Source: Fen-999 sp964530115 (GTDB lineage: Bacteria; Pseudomonadota; Gammaproteobacteria; Burkholderiales; Rhodocyclaceae). From it: a DNA stretch of 64,000 bases. How positions within the stretch are numbered: the stretch's first letter is position 1; the number at the start of each line of letters is the position of its first letter. The DNA lies in contig CAZGYD010000104.1 of NCBI GenBank assembly GCA_964530115.1, positions 1-64,000 on the forward strand. Reading direction: 5' to 3'. Shown piece by piece: positions 36,462 to 46,040 of the stretch. Both the position numbers and the translations under genes were made by a program. Below the pieces are notes generated by a model. That model was not told the origin of the DNA. It searched no databases and saw only the letters and a program-made list of their open reading frames with translations.

Positions 36462-37606
36462 GTCACCCGCAAATAGGGAATGATGGCCTCGGCCGCCCTG
36501 CGGGCGGTGTCCTGGCGCAATTGCCGGTGCAGCGCCTGGAAGACGCGTTGGACGGACGCCCTGACGGATGCGTCGCCGGCGAGATTGCCGAGTGCCTGAG
36601 CAAGATTTTCGGCCGTTGCCTCGTCCTGGAGGAATTCAGGAACGACGAAACGCCCGGCCAGGATGTTCGGCAGCCCAATCCAGGGCTGGAGGTGCATCCG
36701 CCGCATCAGGCGCCAGGACCATGGCGAAAGGCGATAGGCGATGACCATCGGCACCTTGAGCAGCGCCGCTTCCAGGGTCGCCGTGCCGCTGGCGACCAGC
36801 GCGGCATCGCTGGCGGCGAGTGCCTCGCGGGCGTGCCCGAACAACAGCTTGAAGGGCATTTCCCGGGCATCGCGGCGCCAGAGCGCCTCCTCGAACAGTT
36901 GGCGCGTCTCCCGCGAGACCAGTGGCACGAGGAACACGCTGTCCGGGAACCTCTGCAGGAGGAGCCTTGCGGTTTCGATCCAGACGTCCGCCATGTAGCG
37001 GAGTTCGGACTGCCGGCTGCCCGGCAGCAGGGCAAAGACCTTTCCGGCACGGCTGATGCCGAGTTGTTCGCGGATGGCCTCGCGATCGACGTGCAAGGGA
37101 ATGAGGTCCGCCAGCGGATGGCCAACGTAGGTGACGGGAATCTTGTGCTCCCGGTAGATGGCCGGCTCGAAGGGAAAGAGCGCAAGCATGTGGCTGACCG
37201 ACCGCGCGATCTTCGTCAGCCTGCCGGCCCGCCAGGCCCACACCGAGGGACTCACGTAATGCACGGCGGGGATGCCGCGCCCCTTCAGCTTGTGCTCGAG
37301 CCAGAGGTTGAAGTCCGGCGCGTCCACACCGATGAAGACATCCGGGCGTTCGTCGAGCAGGCGCCGAAGCAGGCGGCGGCGGATGCCGGCGATCTCGCGA
37401 TAGTGACGCAGGGCTTCGGCGTAGCCATGGACGGCGAGCTTCTCGGCCGGCCACCAGACGTCGAACCCTTCTTTCTGCATCTTCGGCCCGCCGATGCCGA
37501 CGAAACGTGCGCCGGGGAGTTCGCGCTTCAGGGCTGCGATCAGATGCGCGGCCAGCAGGTCTCCCGATGCCTCGCCGGCCACCATGGCCACCTTCGGCGC
37601 CGACAT
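36458..37606 (-). CDS. lpxB: Lipid-A-disaccharide synthase
   Basis: 382 aa, condenses UDP-2,3-diacylglucosamine with lipid X to the lipid A disaccharide at the inner membrane. The opening VAMVAGEASGDLLAAHLI is diagnostic, as are GIGGPKM and LLPGSRQSEL. The start overlaps the lpxA stop by one base (TGATG). It belongs to the lpxD-fabZ-lpxA-lpxB-rnhB unit. Confidence 0.97.
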   Translation of the reverse strand: MSAPKVAMVAGEASGDLLAAHLIAALKRELPGARFVGIGGPKMQKEGFDVWWPAEKLAVHGYAEALRHYREIAGIRRRLLRRLLDERPDVFIGVDAPDFNLWLEHKLKGRGIPAVHYVSPSVWAWRAGRLTKIARSVSHMLALFPFEPAIYREHKIPVTYVGHPLADLIPLHVDREAIREQLGISRAGKVFALLPGSRQSELRYMADVWIETARLLLQRFPDSVFLVPLVSRETRQLFEEALWRRDAREMPFKLLFGHAREALAASDAALVASGTATLEAALLKVPMVIAYRLSPWSWRLMRRMHLQPWIGLPNILAGRFVVPEFLQDEATAENLAQALGNLAGDASVRASVQRVFQALHRQLRQDTARRAAEAIIPYLRVT

Positions 37607-38379
37607 CAGCGGATGATGCCGCGCCCCGGCTCGGCAAGGAAGTCGGCGAGGATGGCGAGTTCCGGCACGGCCGCCGCCTCCTTGGCAATCGCGGCCCGTG
37701 CTTCCTCCAGCTTCAGCCCGGACTTGTAGAGCGTTTTGTAGGCCCGGCGTATCGCCATGACTGAGTCTGGGGAAAAGCCGCGGCGTTTGAGCCCCTCGCT
37801 GTTGATGCCGTGGGGCTCGCCCGGAGTGCCGGAAGCGAGGACATAAGGCGGCAGATCCTGGGTGAGCTTGGTGCCTACGCCGGTCATGCTGTGCGCGCCG
37901 ATGCGGACGAACTGATGCACGCCGGTGAAGCCACCGAGGATCACCCAGTCACCGACATGGACGTGCCCGGCGAGCTGGGTGGTGTTGGCGAAGATCACGT
38001 TGTTGCCAACCTGGCAATCGTGCGCGACATGGACATAGGCCATGATCCAGTTGTCGTTGCCGACGCGCGTGACACCGGCGTCCTGCACCGTGCCGCAGTT
38101 GAAGGTGCAGCATTCCCGGATCGTGTTGCGGTCGCCGATCTCGAGGCGGGTCGGCTCGCCGCGGTACTTCTTGTCCTGGGGCGCATCGCCGATCGAACAG
38201 AACTGGAAGATCCGGTTTTCGCGGCCGATGCGGGTGTGGCCGGTGATGACGACGTGCGGGCCGATCCAGGTGCCGTTGCCGATCTCGACGTGCTCGCCGA
38301 CGATCGAGTAGGCGCCGATCTCGACGCCGCTGCCGATCCGCGCGCCCGGATGGACGATGGCCGTGGGATGGATGCTCAT
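37606..38379 (-). CDS. lpxA: UDP-N-acetylglucosamine O-acyltransferase
   Basis: 257 aa, the first step of lipid A synthesis, transferring 3-hydroxyacyl from ACP to UDP-GlcNAc. The left-handed beta-helix is visible as hexapeptide repeats (IVHPGARIGSGVEIGAYSIV). The catalytic His is in VHVAHDCQVGNN (His120). The C-terminal helices include SEGLKRRGFS. ATG 38379 is preferred; a start at 38400 would extend into fabZ without family similarity. It overlaps fabZ by four bases. Confidence 0.97.
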   Translation of the reverse strand: MSIHPTAIVHPGARIGSGVEIGAYSIVGEHVEIGNGTWIGPHVVITGHTRIGRENRIFQFCSIGDAPQDKKYRGEPTRLEIGDRNTIRECCTFNCGTVQDAGVTRVGNDNWIMAYVHVAHDCQVGNNVIFANTTQLAGHVHVGDWVILGGFTGVHQFVRIGAHSMTGVGTKLTQDLPPYVLASGTPGEPHGINSEGLKRRGFSPDSVMAIRRAYKTLYKSGLKLEEARAAIAKEAAAVPELAILADFLAEPGRGIIR

Positions 38380-38825
38380 TCCTGATTCCGCAGCGTGCAC
38401 ATCAGCTCGGCCTCGGCGGCGATCTGGCCATCGACCCTTGCCTGGGCGGCGTATTTCCAGATGCCGCGCTTGCTGGTGACGATCGACACCTCGATGACGA
38501 GCTGGTCACCGGGCGACACGGGGCGCTTGAAACGAGCGCCGTCGATGCCGACGAAGTAATAGACGGATTTGCCGTCGGGCTTCGAGCCCATGGTCTTGAA
38601 CGAGAGGATCGCCGCCGTCTGGGCCATCGCCTCGATGATCAGGACCCCGGGCATGACCGGATGATGGGGATAGTGGCCGGGAAAGTGCGGCTCGTTGAAA
38701 GTGACGTTCTTGAGCGCCGTGATGCGCTCGCCGGGAACGAGATCGAGCACGCGATCCACCAGCAAGAAGGGATAGCGGTGCGGCAGGTGATCGAGGATCT
38801 GATGGATGTCCATCGTCGTGCTCAT
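38376..38825 (-). CDS. fabZ: 3-hydroxyacyl-[ACP] dehydratase FabZ
   Basis: 149 aa hot-dog-fold enzyme. The active site is His51 in HFPGHYPHHPVMPG and Glu65 in VLIIEAMAQT. It also has HRYPFLLVDRV. It supplies unsaturated and elongating acyl chains for phospholipids and lipid A. The start overlaps the lpxD stop (ATGA). An alternative internal ATG at 38813 is possible. Confidence 0.97.
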   Translation of the reverse strand: MSTTMDIHQILDHLPHRYPFLLVDRVLDLVPGERITALKNVTFNEPHFPGHYPHHPVMPGVLIIEAMAQTAAILSFKTMGSKPDGKSVYYFVGIDGARFKRPVSPGDQLVIEVSIVTSKRGIWKYAAQARVDGQIAAEAELMCTLRNQE

Positions 38826-39850
38826 GCTTTTTTCTCCAGTTCGGCGAGCTTCGCTTCGAGGGCGCGTATTCTATCGGCCATGGCGTCGAGGTGTCGCAGG
38901 CGGGAAAAATTGCGCAGCCATTCGCCGTGTTCTAGGCAGGGAATGTTCCCCGTATAGGTGCCCGCGCGCAGCAGCGACTTGGTCACCATGGTGCCGGCCG
39001 AGATGCTGGTATCGTCCGGGATCGTCAGATGTCCGAGGATCATCGCAGCGCCGCCGATGGTGCAGCGCGCGCCGATGGTCGCGCTGCCGGCGACACCGAC
39101 ACATCCGGCCATGGCGGTATGGCGGCCGACGCGGACGTTGTGGCCGATCTGGATCAGGTTGTCGAGCTTGACGCCGTCCTCGATCACCGTGTCGCCGAGC
39201 GCACCGCGGTCGATGGTCGTGTTGGCACCGATCTCGACGTCGTCGCCGATGACGACGCGCCCGCTCTGGGGAATCTTGACCCAGGAGCCATCCGCTTCAC
39301 GAGCGAAGCCGAAGCCGTCGGAACCGATCACCGCGCCGGAATGGATGATCGCCCGCCGCCCGATTTCACAACGCTCATAGACCGTCACCCCGGCATGCAG
39401 CCATGAGTCCCCGCCGATGCGGCAGCCCGCGCCTATGCTGCAGTTCGCCTCGATGACCACTCCTTCGCCGATGACCGCGCCGGCGCCGACATGGACGTTG
39501 GCGCCGATGCTGACATTGGGCGGAAGCACCGTCTCGACCACCGCGGTGGCGTGGATGCCGGGTGGCGGGCGCAGTCGCGGATTCAAGAGCTGGGCCACCC
39601 GGGCGAAGTAGAGATACGGACCCTTCGTAACGATCGTCGGAACGGGCGATTCGGCGGCAGCCTCGGGCGAAACGATCACCGCCGTCGCGCGGGTGTCGCG
39701 CAGCTTCGCCCGATATTTCGGATTGGCCAGAAAGGCCAGGTCGCCCTCCCCAGCCTCGCCAAGCGGCGCAATGCGGTTGATGACGAGCCTGCCGTCACCG
39801 ACGAGTTCCCCGCCGAGGCGGGCGACGATTTCGGCGAGGCTGAGCGGCAC
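38822..39850 (-). CDS. lpxD: UDP-3-O-acylglucosamine N-acyltransferase
   Basis: 342 aa, the third lipid A step. An N-terminal uridine-binding domain (residues ~1-100, with NPKYRAKLRDTRATAVIV) precedes the beta-helix of hexapeptide repeats. IQIGHNVRVGRHTAMAG carries the catalytic His. The C-terminal helix is rich in charged residues. It lies 14 bases after skp. Confidence 0.97.
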   Translation of the reverse strand: MPLSLAEIVARLGGELVGDGRLVINRIAPLGEAGEGDLAFLANPKYRAKLRDTRATAVIVSPEAAAESPVPTIVTKGPYLYFARVAQLLNPRLRPPPGIHATAVVETVLPPNVSIGANVHVGAGAVIGEGVVIEANCSIGAGCRIGGDSWLHAGVTVYERCEIGRRAIIHSGAVIGSDGFGFAREADGSWVKIPQSGRVVIGDDVEIGANTTIDRGALGDTVIEDGVKLDNLIQIGHNVRVGRHTAMAGCVGVAGSATIGARCTIGGAAMILGHLTIPDDTSISAGTMVTKSLLRAGTYTGNIPCLEHGEWLRNFSRLRHLDAMADRIRALEAKLAELEKKA

Positions 39851-39864
39851 GACCGTTCCCGAGC

Positions 39865-40395
39865 CTACTTGCCCGAGGGCTCCTTCGCCTCCTGCAAGGC
39901 CTTGATCACCTTGTCGGTCAGGTCGATGCGGTTGCTGACGAAGACCGCTTCCTGGAGGATGAGGTCATATTTCTCCGCCTCGGCGACCTGGCGGATGACC
40001 TTGTTCACGCGTTCGTAGATCGCGGCCATTTCCTCGTTCTGGCGCAGGTTGAGGTCTTCACGGAATTCCCGCTGCTTGCGCTGGAAGTCGCGGTTCAGGT
40101 CGTTGAATTCCCGCTCTTTCGCCCGCCGCTCCGCCTCGGCCATGGTGACGGCGTTCCGGTCGAGGTTCTCCTGCATGCTCTGCAACTGCTTGGCCATGCG
40201 TTGCAGATCCTGGTCCCGTTTCTCGAATTCCTTTTCGAGCTTTTTCTTGGCCCGGGCCGCCTGCGGCGACTCGTTGATCACGCGCTGTCCGTTCACGAAG
40301 CCGATCTTGATCTCGGCATCGGAGGCGATCGCGCTGACCGCGAAAAGTCCGGCGATGAGCGATGGCAACAGTGTCTTCAAGGCGAACCTCTTCAT
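39865..40395 (-). CDS. skp: Periplasmic chaperone Skp/OmpH
   Basis: 176 aa. A signal peptide (about residues 1-24) is followed by IKIGFVNGQRVINESPQAA and a long helical hairpin rich in Lys/Glu/Gln, the tentacle part of the trimer. It holds unfolded outer-membrane proteins for BamA, encoded 13 bases upstream. The operon order bamA-skp-lpxD is standard. Confidence 0.95.
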   Translation of the reverse strand: MKRFALKTLLPSLIAGLFAVSAIASDAEIKIGFVNGQRVINESPQAARAKKKLEKEFEKRDQDLQRMAKQLQSMQENLDRNAVTMAEAERRAKEREFNDLNRDFQRKQREFREDLNLRQNEEMAAIYERVNKVIRQVAEAEKYDLILQEAVFVSNRIDLTDKVIKALQEAKEPSGK

Positions 40396-40408
40396 GCGTG
40401 AACCGGCG

Positions 40409-42691
40409 TCAGAATACCGTACCCAACTGGAACTGCAAGCGCTGGAGCTTGTCGTCCGGCTTCTTGTTCAGCGGATAGCCGAAGCTGAACTTCAGCGGCC
40501 CGACGGGCGACCCCCAGGAGAGGGACAACCCCGCACTGTAGCGCAAATCGCCGAGCCGCACCGGCTGATCGGCCCCCCAGACCTGGCCGGCATCGAGGAA
40601 CGCACCCAGCCGCAGGGAGCGGTCCTGTCCAAGCCCCGGCATGGGGAAGAGCAGTTCGGCGTTGCCGATCAGCTTCCGGTTGCCGCCCAGGCGATCCCCC
40701 GTCGCCGCATCTACCGGGCCAAGCGAGCTGGGCTCGAAACCGCGCACCGAGCCGATGCCGCCGACATAGAAGTTCTTGAAAAACGGCAATTCGCGATTGC
40801 CATAGCCATGTGCGTAGCCGAGCTCGCCGTTGAGAGAGAGGGTGAGCTTCCGTGTCAGCGGGAAATAGCGCTGCTGCTGGTAGCTCGCCTTGTAGTATCT
40901 CAGCGACCCGCCCGGCAAGGCCACCTCCGCACCGAGCCGCTGGATGTAGCCCCTCGTCGGATAGAAACGGCTGTCCACGGTGTCGCGGGCCCAACCGACG
41001 GTGCCCAGCAGGCTGGTGTTGGTGTCCCCGAAGTCACGCACGTAGTTCTGATAGCGCGGAAGACTCGTGGAATCCACTTTGAGCGTCGTCCGGTCATAGG
41101 CGAGGCCGAAATTCACGGTATCGTCCTCGCTCACGGGCACGCCGTAGCGGACCCCCCCGCCCGTCGAGCGCGCCCCGTAGCGGGCCACGCTCGACAGCGA
41201 AGAGGTGTCGTAATTGCGGTGATAGACATCGAAGCCGCGGGAAACGCCATCGATCGTGTAATAGGGATTGGTGAAGGACAGCGAGTACACCGTGTTGATC
41301 TTGCTGCTATTGACCGAAATGCCGACGAAGTTGCCGCTACCGAACATGTTCTGCTGCTGGATCGAGCCCGAAAGGACGAGCTTCTCGGTGCTCGAAAAAC
41401 CGGCGCCGATCATGAGGCTGCCCGTGGGCCGTTCCTTGACGTTGAGGTTGAGATCCACCTGATCGGTGGTACCGGCCACCGGCGGAGTCTCCACCGTGAC
41501 CTCGTCGAAATAGCCGAGCCGGTCGACGCGGGTGCGCGAGCGGTTGATCTTTTCCCCGTCGTACCAGCTGCCCTCCATCTGTCGGAGTTCGCGGCGCACG
41601 ACTTCGTCCCGCGTCCGCGTGTTGCCGGTGACGTTGATCCTGCGCACGTAGACACGCCGGCCTGGATCGACGTAGATCGTGAAGGCGACTTCACCCGTAT
41701 CCTTGTCGATCTCCGGCGCCGCATTGACGTTGGCAAAGGCATAACCTTCATTGCCAAGGCGCTCGCCGATCGCCTTGGTCGATTCCGTGAGTTTTTCTCG
41801 CGAGTAGTCTTCGCCGGGCCGGAGGGTGACGAGCTTCTTCAGCTCTTCCTCGGGCAGCAGCAGCTCGCCGGCCAGCTTGACCGAGCCGACGCGGTAGCGT
41901 GTGCCTTCGTTGATCGCGATCGTGATGTAGATGTCCTTCCTGTCCGGCGAAATCGAAACCTGGGTCGAGTCGATGCTGAACTCGAGGAAGCCCCGGTCGA
42001 GGTAATACGAGCGCAGGGTCTCGAGATCGCCGGAGAGCTTCTGCTTCGAATACTGGTCGTTCTTGGTGTACCACGTGAACCATCCCGGCGTCTGCAAGAC
42101 CAGGAGGTCGAGCAGTTCTTCCTCCTTGAACGCCCGGGCGCCGATGATGTTGATCTGCCGGATCCGGGCAATCTCGCCCTCGTCGATGTTGAAGTTGATG
42201 CCGACGCGGTTCCGCTCGAGGGGGGTCACGGTCGTCGTGATCTGTACGGCATAGTAGCCCTGGCTCAGATACTGGCGCTTCAGTTCCTGTTCGGCACGCT
42301 CGACCAAGGCACGATCGAAGATCCTCGACTCCGCGAGGCCGACCTCCTTGAGTCCTTTCCTCAGTTGTTCTTTGTCGAAGGCCTTGAGCCCGACGAAATC
42401 GACGGCCGCGATCGCCGGCCTTTCCTCGACGACGACGACCAGGACATCGCCGTCGATCTCGATGCGCACGTCCTTGAAAAAGCCCGTGCCGAACAGTGCC
42501 TTGATCGCCTCGGCCGCCTTGTCGTCGGTCATCGTCTCGCCGACCTTCACGGGCAGGTAGCTGAACACCGTGCCGGCCTCGGTACGCTGAATGCCCTCGA
42601 CACGGATGTCTCTGACGGTGAAGGGATCGAAGCCGTGTGCGGCAGCCGTACCCAGGGCGGCGATCAGGCCCGCCAGCAGTCTTTTCTTCAT
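40409..42691 (-). CDS. bamA: Outer-membrane protein assembly factor BamA
   Basis: 760 aa, the core of the BAM complex. The signal peptide (residues ~1-20, KKRLLAGLIAALGTAAAHG) is followed by FTVRDIRVEGIQRTEAGTVF, the first of five POTRA domains (to ~residue 420). The 16-strand barrel includes the conserved GGIGSVRGF loop motif and ends FQLGTVF with terminal Phe. It inserts beta-barrel proteins into the outer membrane and sits between rseP and skp. Confidence 0.97.
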   Translation of the reverse strand: MKKRLLAGLIAALGTAAAHGFDPFTVRDIRVEGIQRTEAGTVFSYLPVKVGETMTDDKAAEAIKALFGTGFFKDVRIEIDGDVLVVVVEERPAIAAVDFVGLKAFDKEQLRKGLKEVGLAESRIFDRALVERAEQELKRQYLSQGYYAVQITTTVTPLERNRVGINFNIDEGEIARIRQINIIGARAFKEEELLDLLVLQTPGWFTWYTKNDQYSKQKLSGDLETLRSYYLDRGFLEFSIDSTQVSISPDRKDIYITIAINEGTRYRVGSVKLAGELLLPEEELKKLVTLRPGEDYSREKLTESTKAIGERLGNEGYAFANVNAAPEIDKDTGEVAFTIYVDPGRRVYVRRINVTGNTRTRDEVVRRELRQMEGSWYDGEKINRSRTRVDRLGYFDEVTVETPPVAGTTDQVDLNLNVKERPTGSLMIGAGFSSTEKLVLSGSIQQQNMFGSGNFVGISVNSSKINTVYSLSFTNPYYTIDGVSRGFDVYHRNYDTSSLSSVARYGARSTGGGVRYGVPVSEDDTVNFGLAYDRTTLKVDSTSLPRYQNYVRDFGDTNTSLLGTVGWARDTVDSRFYPTRGYIQRLGAEVALPGGSLRYYKASYQQQRYFPLTRKLTLSLNGELGYAHGYGNRELPFFKNFYVGGIGSVRGFEPSSLGPVDAATGDRLGGNRKLIGNAELLFPMPGLGQDRSLRLGAFLDAGQVWGADQPVRLGDLRYSAGLSLSWGSPVGPLKFSFGYPLNKKPDDKLQRLQFQLGTVF

Positions 42692-42694
42692 GGC

Positions 42695-44065
42695 CTAGCC
42701 GGAGATGAGGCGGTTGATGTCGTTGTAGAAGGCAAGCGCCATCAGGATCGCGAGCAGCCACATTCCGATCTGCTGGCCGATTTCCATGGCCCGTTCCGAC
42801 AACGGGCCGCCCTTGACGACTTCGACCAGATAATACAGCAAGTGCCCGCCATCGAGGATCGGGATCGGCAACAGGTTCAGGACACCGAGGCTGATGCTGA
42901 TGAGGGCGAGGAACTTCACATAGTGATCGATGCCCAACCTGGCCGACTGGCCCGCGTAATCCGCGATCGTTACCGGCCCGGAGACGTTCTTCCACGACAC
43001 GTCACCGGTGAGCATGCGCCCGATCATGCGGATGCTGAGAATCGAGGTTTCCCAGGTTTGGGCGACGGCCCGTGTCAATCCTTCGGAGAAACCCAGGCGA
43101 ACCTCGACGACCATGCGCTCGCGCATTGTCGGATCGTCGCGCGGACCGACGCCGATCCGTGCCACCGTCCGCCCGCCTTCAGAGACCGTCGCAGGCACCA
43201 CCTCCATCGTGATCTCGCGTCCGCTGCGCACGACGACCAAAGGCAGCCGCCGTCCGGGCGCCTCCCGGATCGTGGCAGCGAGGTCAGCCCAGGCGGCGAC
43301 CGGCTTGCCATCGATCTCCACGATTTCGTCGCCTGCCTCGAGTCCAGCCGCGGCTGCCGGAGAACCCGGCGCAATGGTGCCGATGACTGGCTTCAGCGCC
43401 GGCCGGTATGGCATCAGACCGATGAAGCGCATGAAGTCGCCATCGATCCGGTCGGCATCGACGTCGCGCAGGTCCAGACGGCGGAAGGCGATGTTGCCAT
43501 CGGCGCCGATGACTTCGAGTGCGGCTTCTTCTCGGTCGACGATGTGGCGCATCAATTCCCAGCGCAGGTCCTGCATGGTCAGGACGGGCTTGCCGGAGAC
43601 GCTGCGGACCATCTCCCCATCGACGATGCCGGCCCGCTCGGCGATGCTCGCGGGCACCGGCTTGCCGAGCAGCGGCCGCAGTTCATGGACGCCATGGACG
43701 AAGAGCCCCCAGTACAGAAAGACCGCCAACAGGAGATTCGCCAGCGGACCGGCGACGACCACCAGCGCCCGCTTGCCCACGGGTTGCCGATTGAAGGCGC
43801 GGGGAAGTTCGGCCGCGGCCACGGGGCCCTCCCGCTCGTCGAGCATCTTGACATAGCCTCCCAGCGGGAAGGCCGCGAGCACCCATTCCGTGCCGTCCCT
43901 GCCCCAACGACGGACGAGGAGCGGCTTGCCGAAACCGACCGAGAAGCGCAGCACCTTGACGCCGACCAGGCGGGCGACGAGGTAGTGCCCGAACTCATGG
44001 ACGACGATCAGGATGCCGAGCGCCAGCGCGAAGGCGCCGATATACCAGCCGAGCGAGGGTGTCAT
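42695..44065 (-). CDS. rseP: Site-2 zinc metalloprotease RseP
   Basis: 456 aa inner-membrane protease. The zinc motif HEFGH is at residues 23-27 in the first helix. Two PDZ domains lie between, with one interior GSPAAAAGLEAGDEI. The third metal ligand region is NLLPIPILDGGHLL. It cleaves RseA within the membrane to release sigma E. The end is three bases from the bamA start, and the start overlaps dxr by four bases. Confidence 0.96.
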   Translation of the reverse strand: MTPSLGWYIGAFALALGILIVVHEFGHYLVARLVGVKVLRFSVGFGKPLLVRRWGRDGTEWVLAAFPLGGYVKMLDEREGPVAAAELPRAFNRQPVGKRALVVVAGPLANLLLAVFLYWGLFVHGVHELRPLLGKPVPASIAERAGIVDGEMVRSVSGKPVLTMQDLRWELMRHIVDREEAALEVIGADGNIAFRRLDLRDVDADRIDGDFMRFIGLMPYRPALKPVIGTIAPGSPAAAAGLEAGDEIVEIDGKPVAAWADLAATIREAPGRRLPLVVVRSGREITMEVVPATVSEGGRTVARIGVGPRDDPTMRERMVVEVRLGFSEGLTRAVAQTWETSILSIRMIGRMLTGDVSWKNVSGPVTIADYAGQSARLGIDHYVKFLALISISLGVLNLLPIPILDGGHLLYYLVEVVKGGPLSERAMEIGQQIGMWLLAILMALAFYNDINRLISG

Positions 44066-45246
44066 GACGGGCGAAGACGGGACATGATCCGGTCGGCAGC
44101 GCGCCGGCCGGCCGCATCGGCGGCAAGGACGGCATCGAGGTCGGCGGCCGGTCCGGCATCGACCGCATCGAGCGTCGCGGCGATGACCTCGGGAATTTGC
44201 AGGAAGGACAGCCGGCCGCCGAGAAAGGCCTCCACGGCGACCTCGTTGGCGGCATTGAGCACCGCCGGCGCCGTGCCCCCGCTGCGCAGTGCGCGGTAGG
44301 CGAGCGCAAGGCAGGGGAAGCGTTCCAGTTCGGGGCGCTCGAAGGTCAGCCGGGCGACTTCGAAGAGGTCGAGCGAGGGCACGCCCGCCTCGATGCGCTC
44401 CGGATAGGCCAGGGCGTGGGCGATCGGCGTGCGCATGTCCGGATTGCCCAGTTCGGCGACGACGGAGCCGTCGATGTACTGGACCATCGAATGGATGACG
44501 CTCTGCGGGTGCACGACCACCTCGATCTGATCGGCGCTGGCATTGAAAAGCCAGCGGGCCTCGATCACTTCCAGCCCCTTGTTCATCATCGTCGCCGAAT
44601 CGACCGAGATTTTCCTGCCCATCGACCAGTTCGGGTGGGCGCAGGCCTGCTCCGGCGTGACGTGGGCGAGCGTCTCCAACGGTACGGTACGGAACGGGCC
44701 ACCCGAGGCGGTGAGCAGGATCTTGCGGACACCGACCTCGGCCAGATCGCCGTCGAAACGTTCCGGCAGCGACTGGAAGACGGCGTTGTGCTCGCTGTCG
44801 ATCGGCAGCAGTGTCGCACCGCTGCGCGCGACTTCGGTCATGAAAAGCTCGCCGGCCATCACCAGGGCTTCCTTGTTCGCCAACAACACCTTCTTGCCTT
44901 TGCGCACGGCGGCGAGCGTCGGCATCAGGCCGGCCGCCCCGACGATGGCCGCCATCACGGTATCGACGTCGTCGAGCGCGGCGACGTACTCGAGCGCCTC
45001 GGTGCCGCCGAGCACTTCGGTGCCCGAACCGGCAAGCGCTTCAGAAAGCTTCGCGGCATCGGCCTCATCGCCGACCACCGCATAGCGCGGTCGATGGCGA
45101 AGGCATTGGGCCTCGAGGACATCGAGCCGCCGCAGGCCGGTCAGAGCGACCACCTCGTAGCGATCGGGATGTCGGGCGATGACGTCGAGCGTACTGGCGC
45201 CGATCGAGCCGGTGGCGCCGAGGATGGTGATGCGCTGTCGGGTCAT
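44062..45246 (-). CDS. dxr: 1-deoxy-D-xylulose 5-phosphate reductoisomerase
   Basis: 394 aa, NADPH-dependent MEP-pathway enzyme for isoprenoid precursors. The N-terminal Rossmann motif is ILGATGSIGASTLDVIARH. LLANKEALVMAGELF, LLPIDSEHNAVFQ and VVHPQSVIHSMVQY are diagnostic. ATG 45246 is chosen from the family N-terminus; the longer open frame runs through cdsA. It overlaps both neighbours by four bases. Confidence 0.97.
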   Translation of the reverse strand: MTRQRITILGATGSIGASTLDVIARHPDRYEVVALTGLRRLDVLEAQCLRHRPRYAVVGDEADAAKLSEALAGSGTEVLGGTEALEYVAALDDVDTVMAAIVGAAGLMPTLAAVRKGKKVLLANKEALVMAGELFMTEVARSGATLLPIDSEHNAVFQSLPERFDGDLAEVGVRKILLTASGGPFRTVPLETLAHVTPEQACAHPNWSMGRKISVDSATMMNKGLEVIEARWLFNASADQIEVVVHPQSVIHSMVQYIDGSVVAELGNPDMRTPIAHALAYPERIEAGVPSLDLFEVARLTFERPELERFPCLALAYRALRSGGTAPAVLNAANEVAVEAFLGGRLSFLQIPEVIAATLDAVDAGPAADLDAVLAADAAGRRAADRIMSRLRPS

Positions 45247-46040
45247 GGCTGGCGGATCGAGTGCAGGATCAGGGCAGCGAGCGGCAATGTCGATGTCTGG
45301 CTGTCGAGGCGGTCGAAGAAGCCGCCATGTCCAGGCAGGAGCGTACCGCTGTCCTTCACGCCTGCCTGGCGCTTGACGAGCGACTCGAAGAGATCGCCGG
45401 CGATGCTCACGGCGGTCAATGCCGTGAGCAACAGCAGCCAGCCCGGCCAGACCGGCGGCGAATAGCCGGCGATCTTCGTGGCAACGATGCCATAGAGGAG
45501 CACGCCGCCGACGGCGCCGGCGACGCCCTCCCAAGTCTTGCCGGGACTGATGGCCGGCGCGAGTTTGTGCCGGCCCCAGGCGCGGCCGGCGAAATACGCC
45601 GCGATATCGGCGATCCAGACCAGGCCCATGGCTGCGAACAATAGCCAGGGATCGATCGCCTGGAGCGACACCATGGCCGCCCACATGGGCACGATCAACA
45701 GCCAGCCGACCACGATCCCCGCGGCCACGAAGCGGGCGACGGGCAGACGGCGCCAGAGCAACACCGGGCCGAACACCGCCCAGAAGACGACCGAGGCCCC
45801 CCAAAGGAACTGGAACACCGTCGCCGGACCGAGATAGGCCGCGAGGCAGGAAGCGAGCACGAGGATGACGAAGAAAACGCTGCCGAGGCCGCCGAAGCCC
45901 ATGAGTTTCGCCCATTCCCACGCCATCAGCGCCGCGAGGAGGGCGAAGGCCAGCGCCACGCCGGGCCCGGGCAGCACGAGGACGACGAAAAGGAAACCGG
46001 CCAGCAGCGCGAGCGCGGTGACGACCCGCGTCTTAAGCAT
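45243..46040 (-). CDS. cdsA: Phosphatidate cytidylyltransferase
   Basis: 265 aa polytopic membrane protein with about seven or eight helices. It makes CDP-diacylglycerol from phosphatidate and CTP. The signature near the C-terminus reads SLVKRQAGVKDSGTLLPGHG, with GGFFDRLDS. It overlaps uppS by eight bases. Confidence 0.96.
   Translation of the reverse strand: MLKTRVVTALALLAGFLFVVLVLPGPGVALAFALLAALMAWEWAKLMGFGGLGSVFFVILVLASCLAAYLGPATVFQFLWGASVVFWAVFGPVLLWRRLPVARFVAAGIVVGWLLIVPMWAAMVSLQAIDPWLLFAAMGLVWIADIAAYFAGRAWGRHKLAPAISPGKTWEGVAGAVGGVLLYGIVATKIAGYSPPVWPGWLLLLTALTAVSIAGDLFESLVKRQAGVKDSGTLLPGHGGFFDRLDSQTSTLPLAALILHSIRQP

Noticed and set aside
37755..37775. Weak family A half-match near the lpxA C-terminal region
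   Set aside because: Only one half resembles the motif (GACTGAGTCTG), and the encoded peptide is a normal LpxA sequence.
40049..44299. A very long open frame antisense to skp, bamA and rseP
   Set aside because: It mirrors well-conserved genes on the other strand. In GC-rich DNA the opposite frame often lacks stops. It has no domain pattern.
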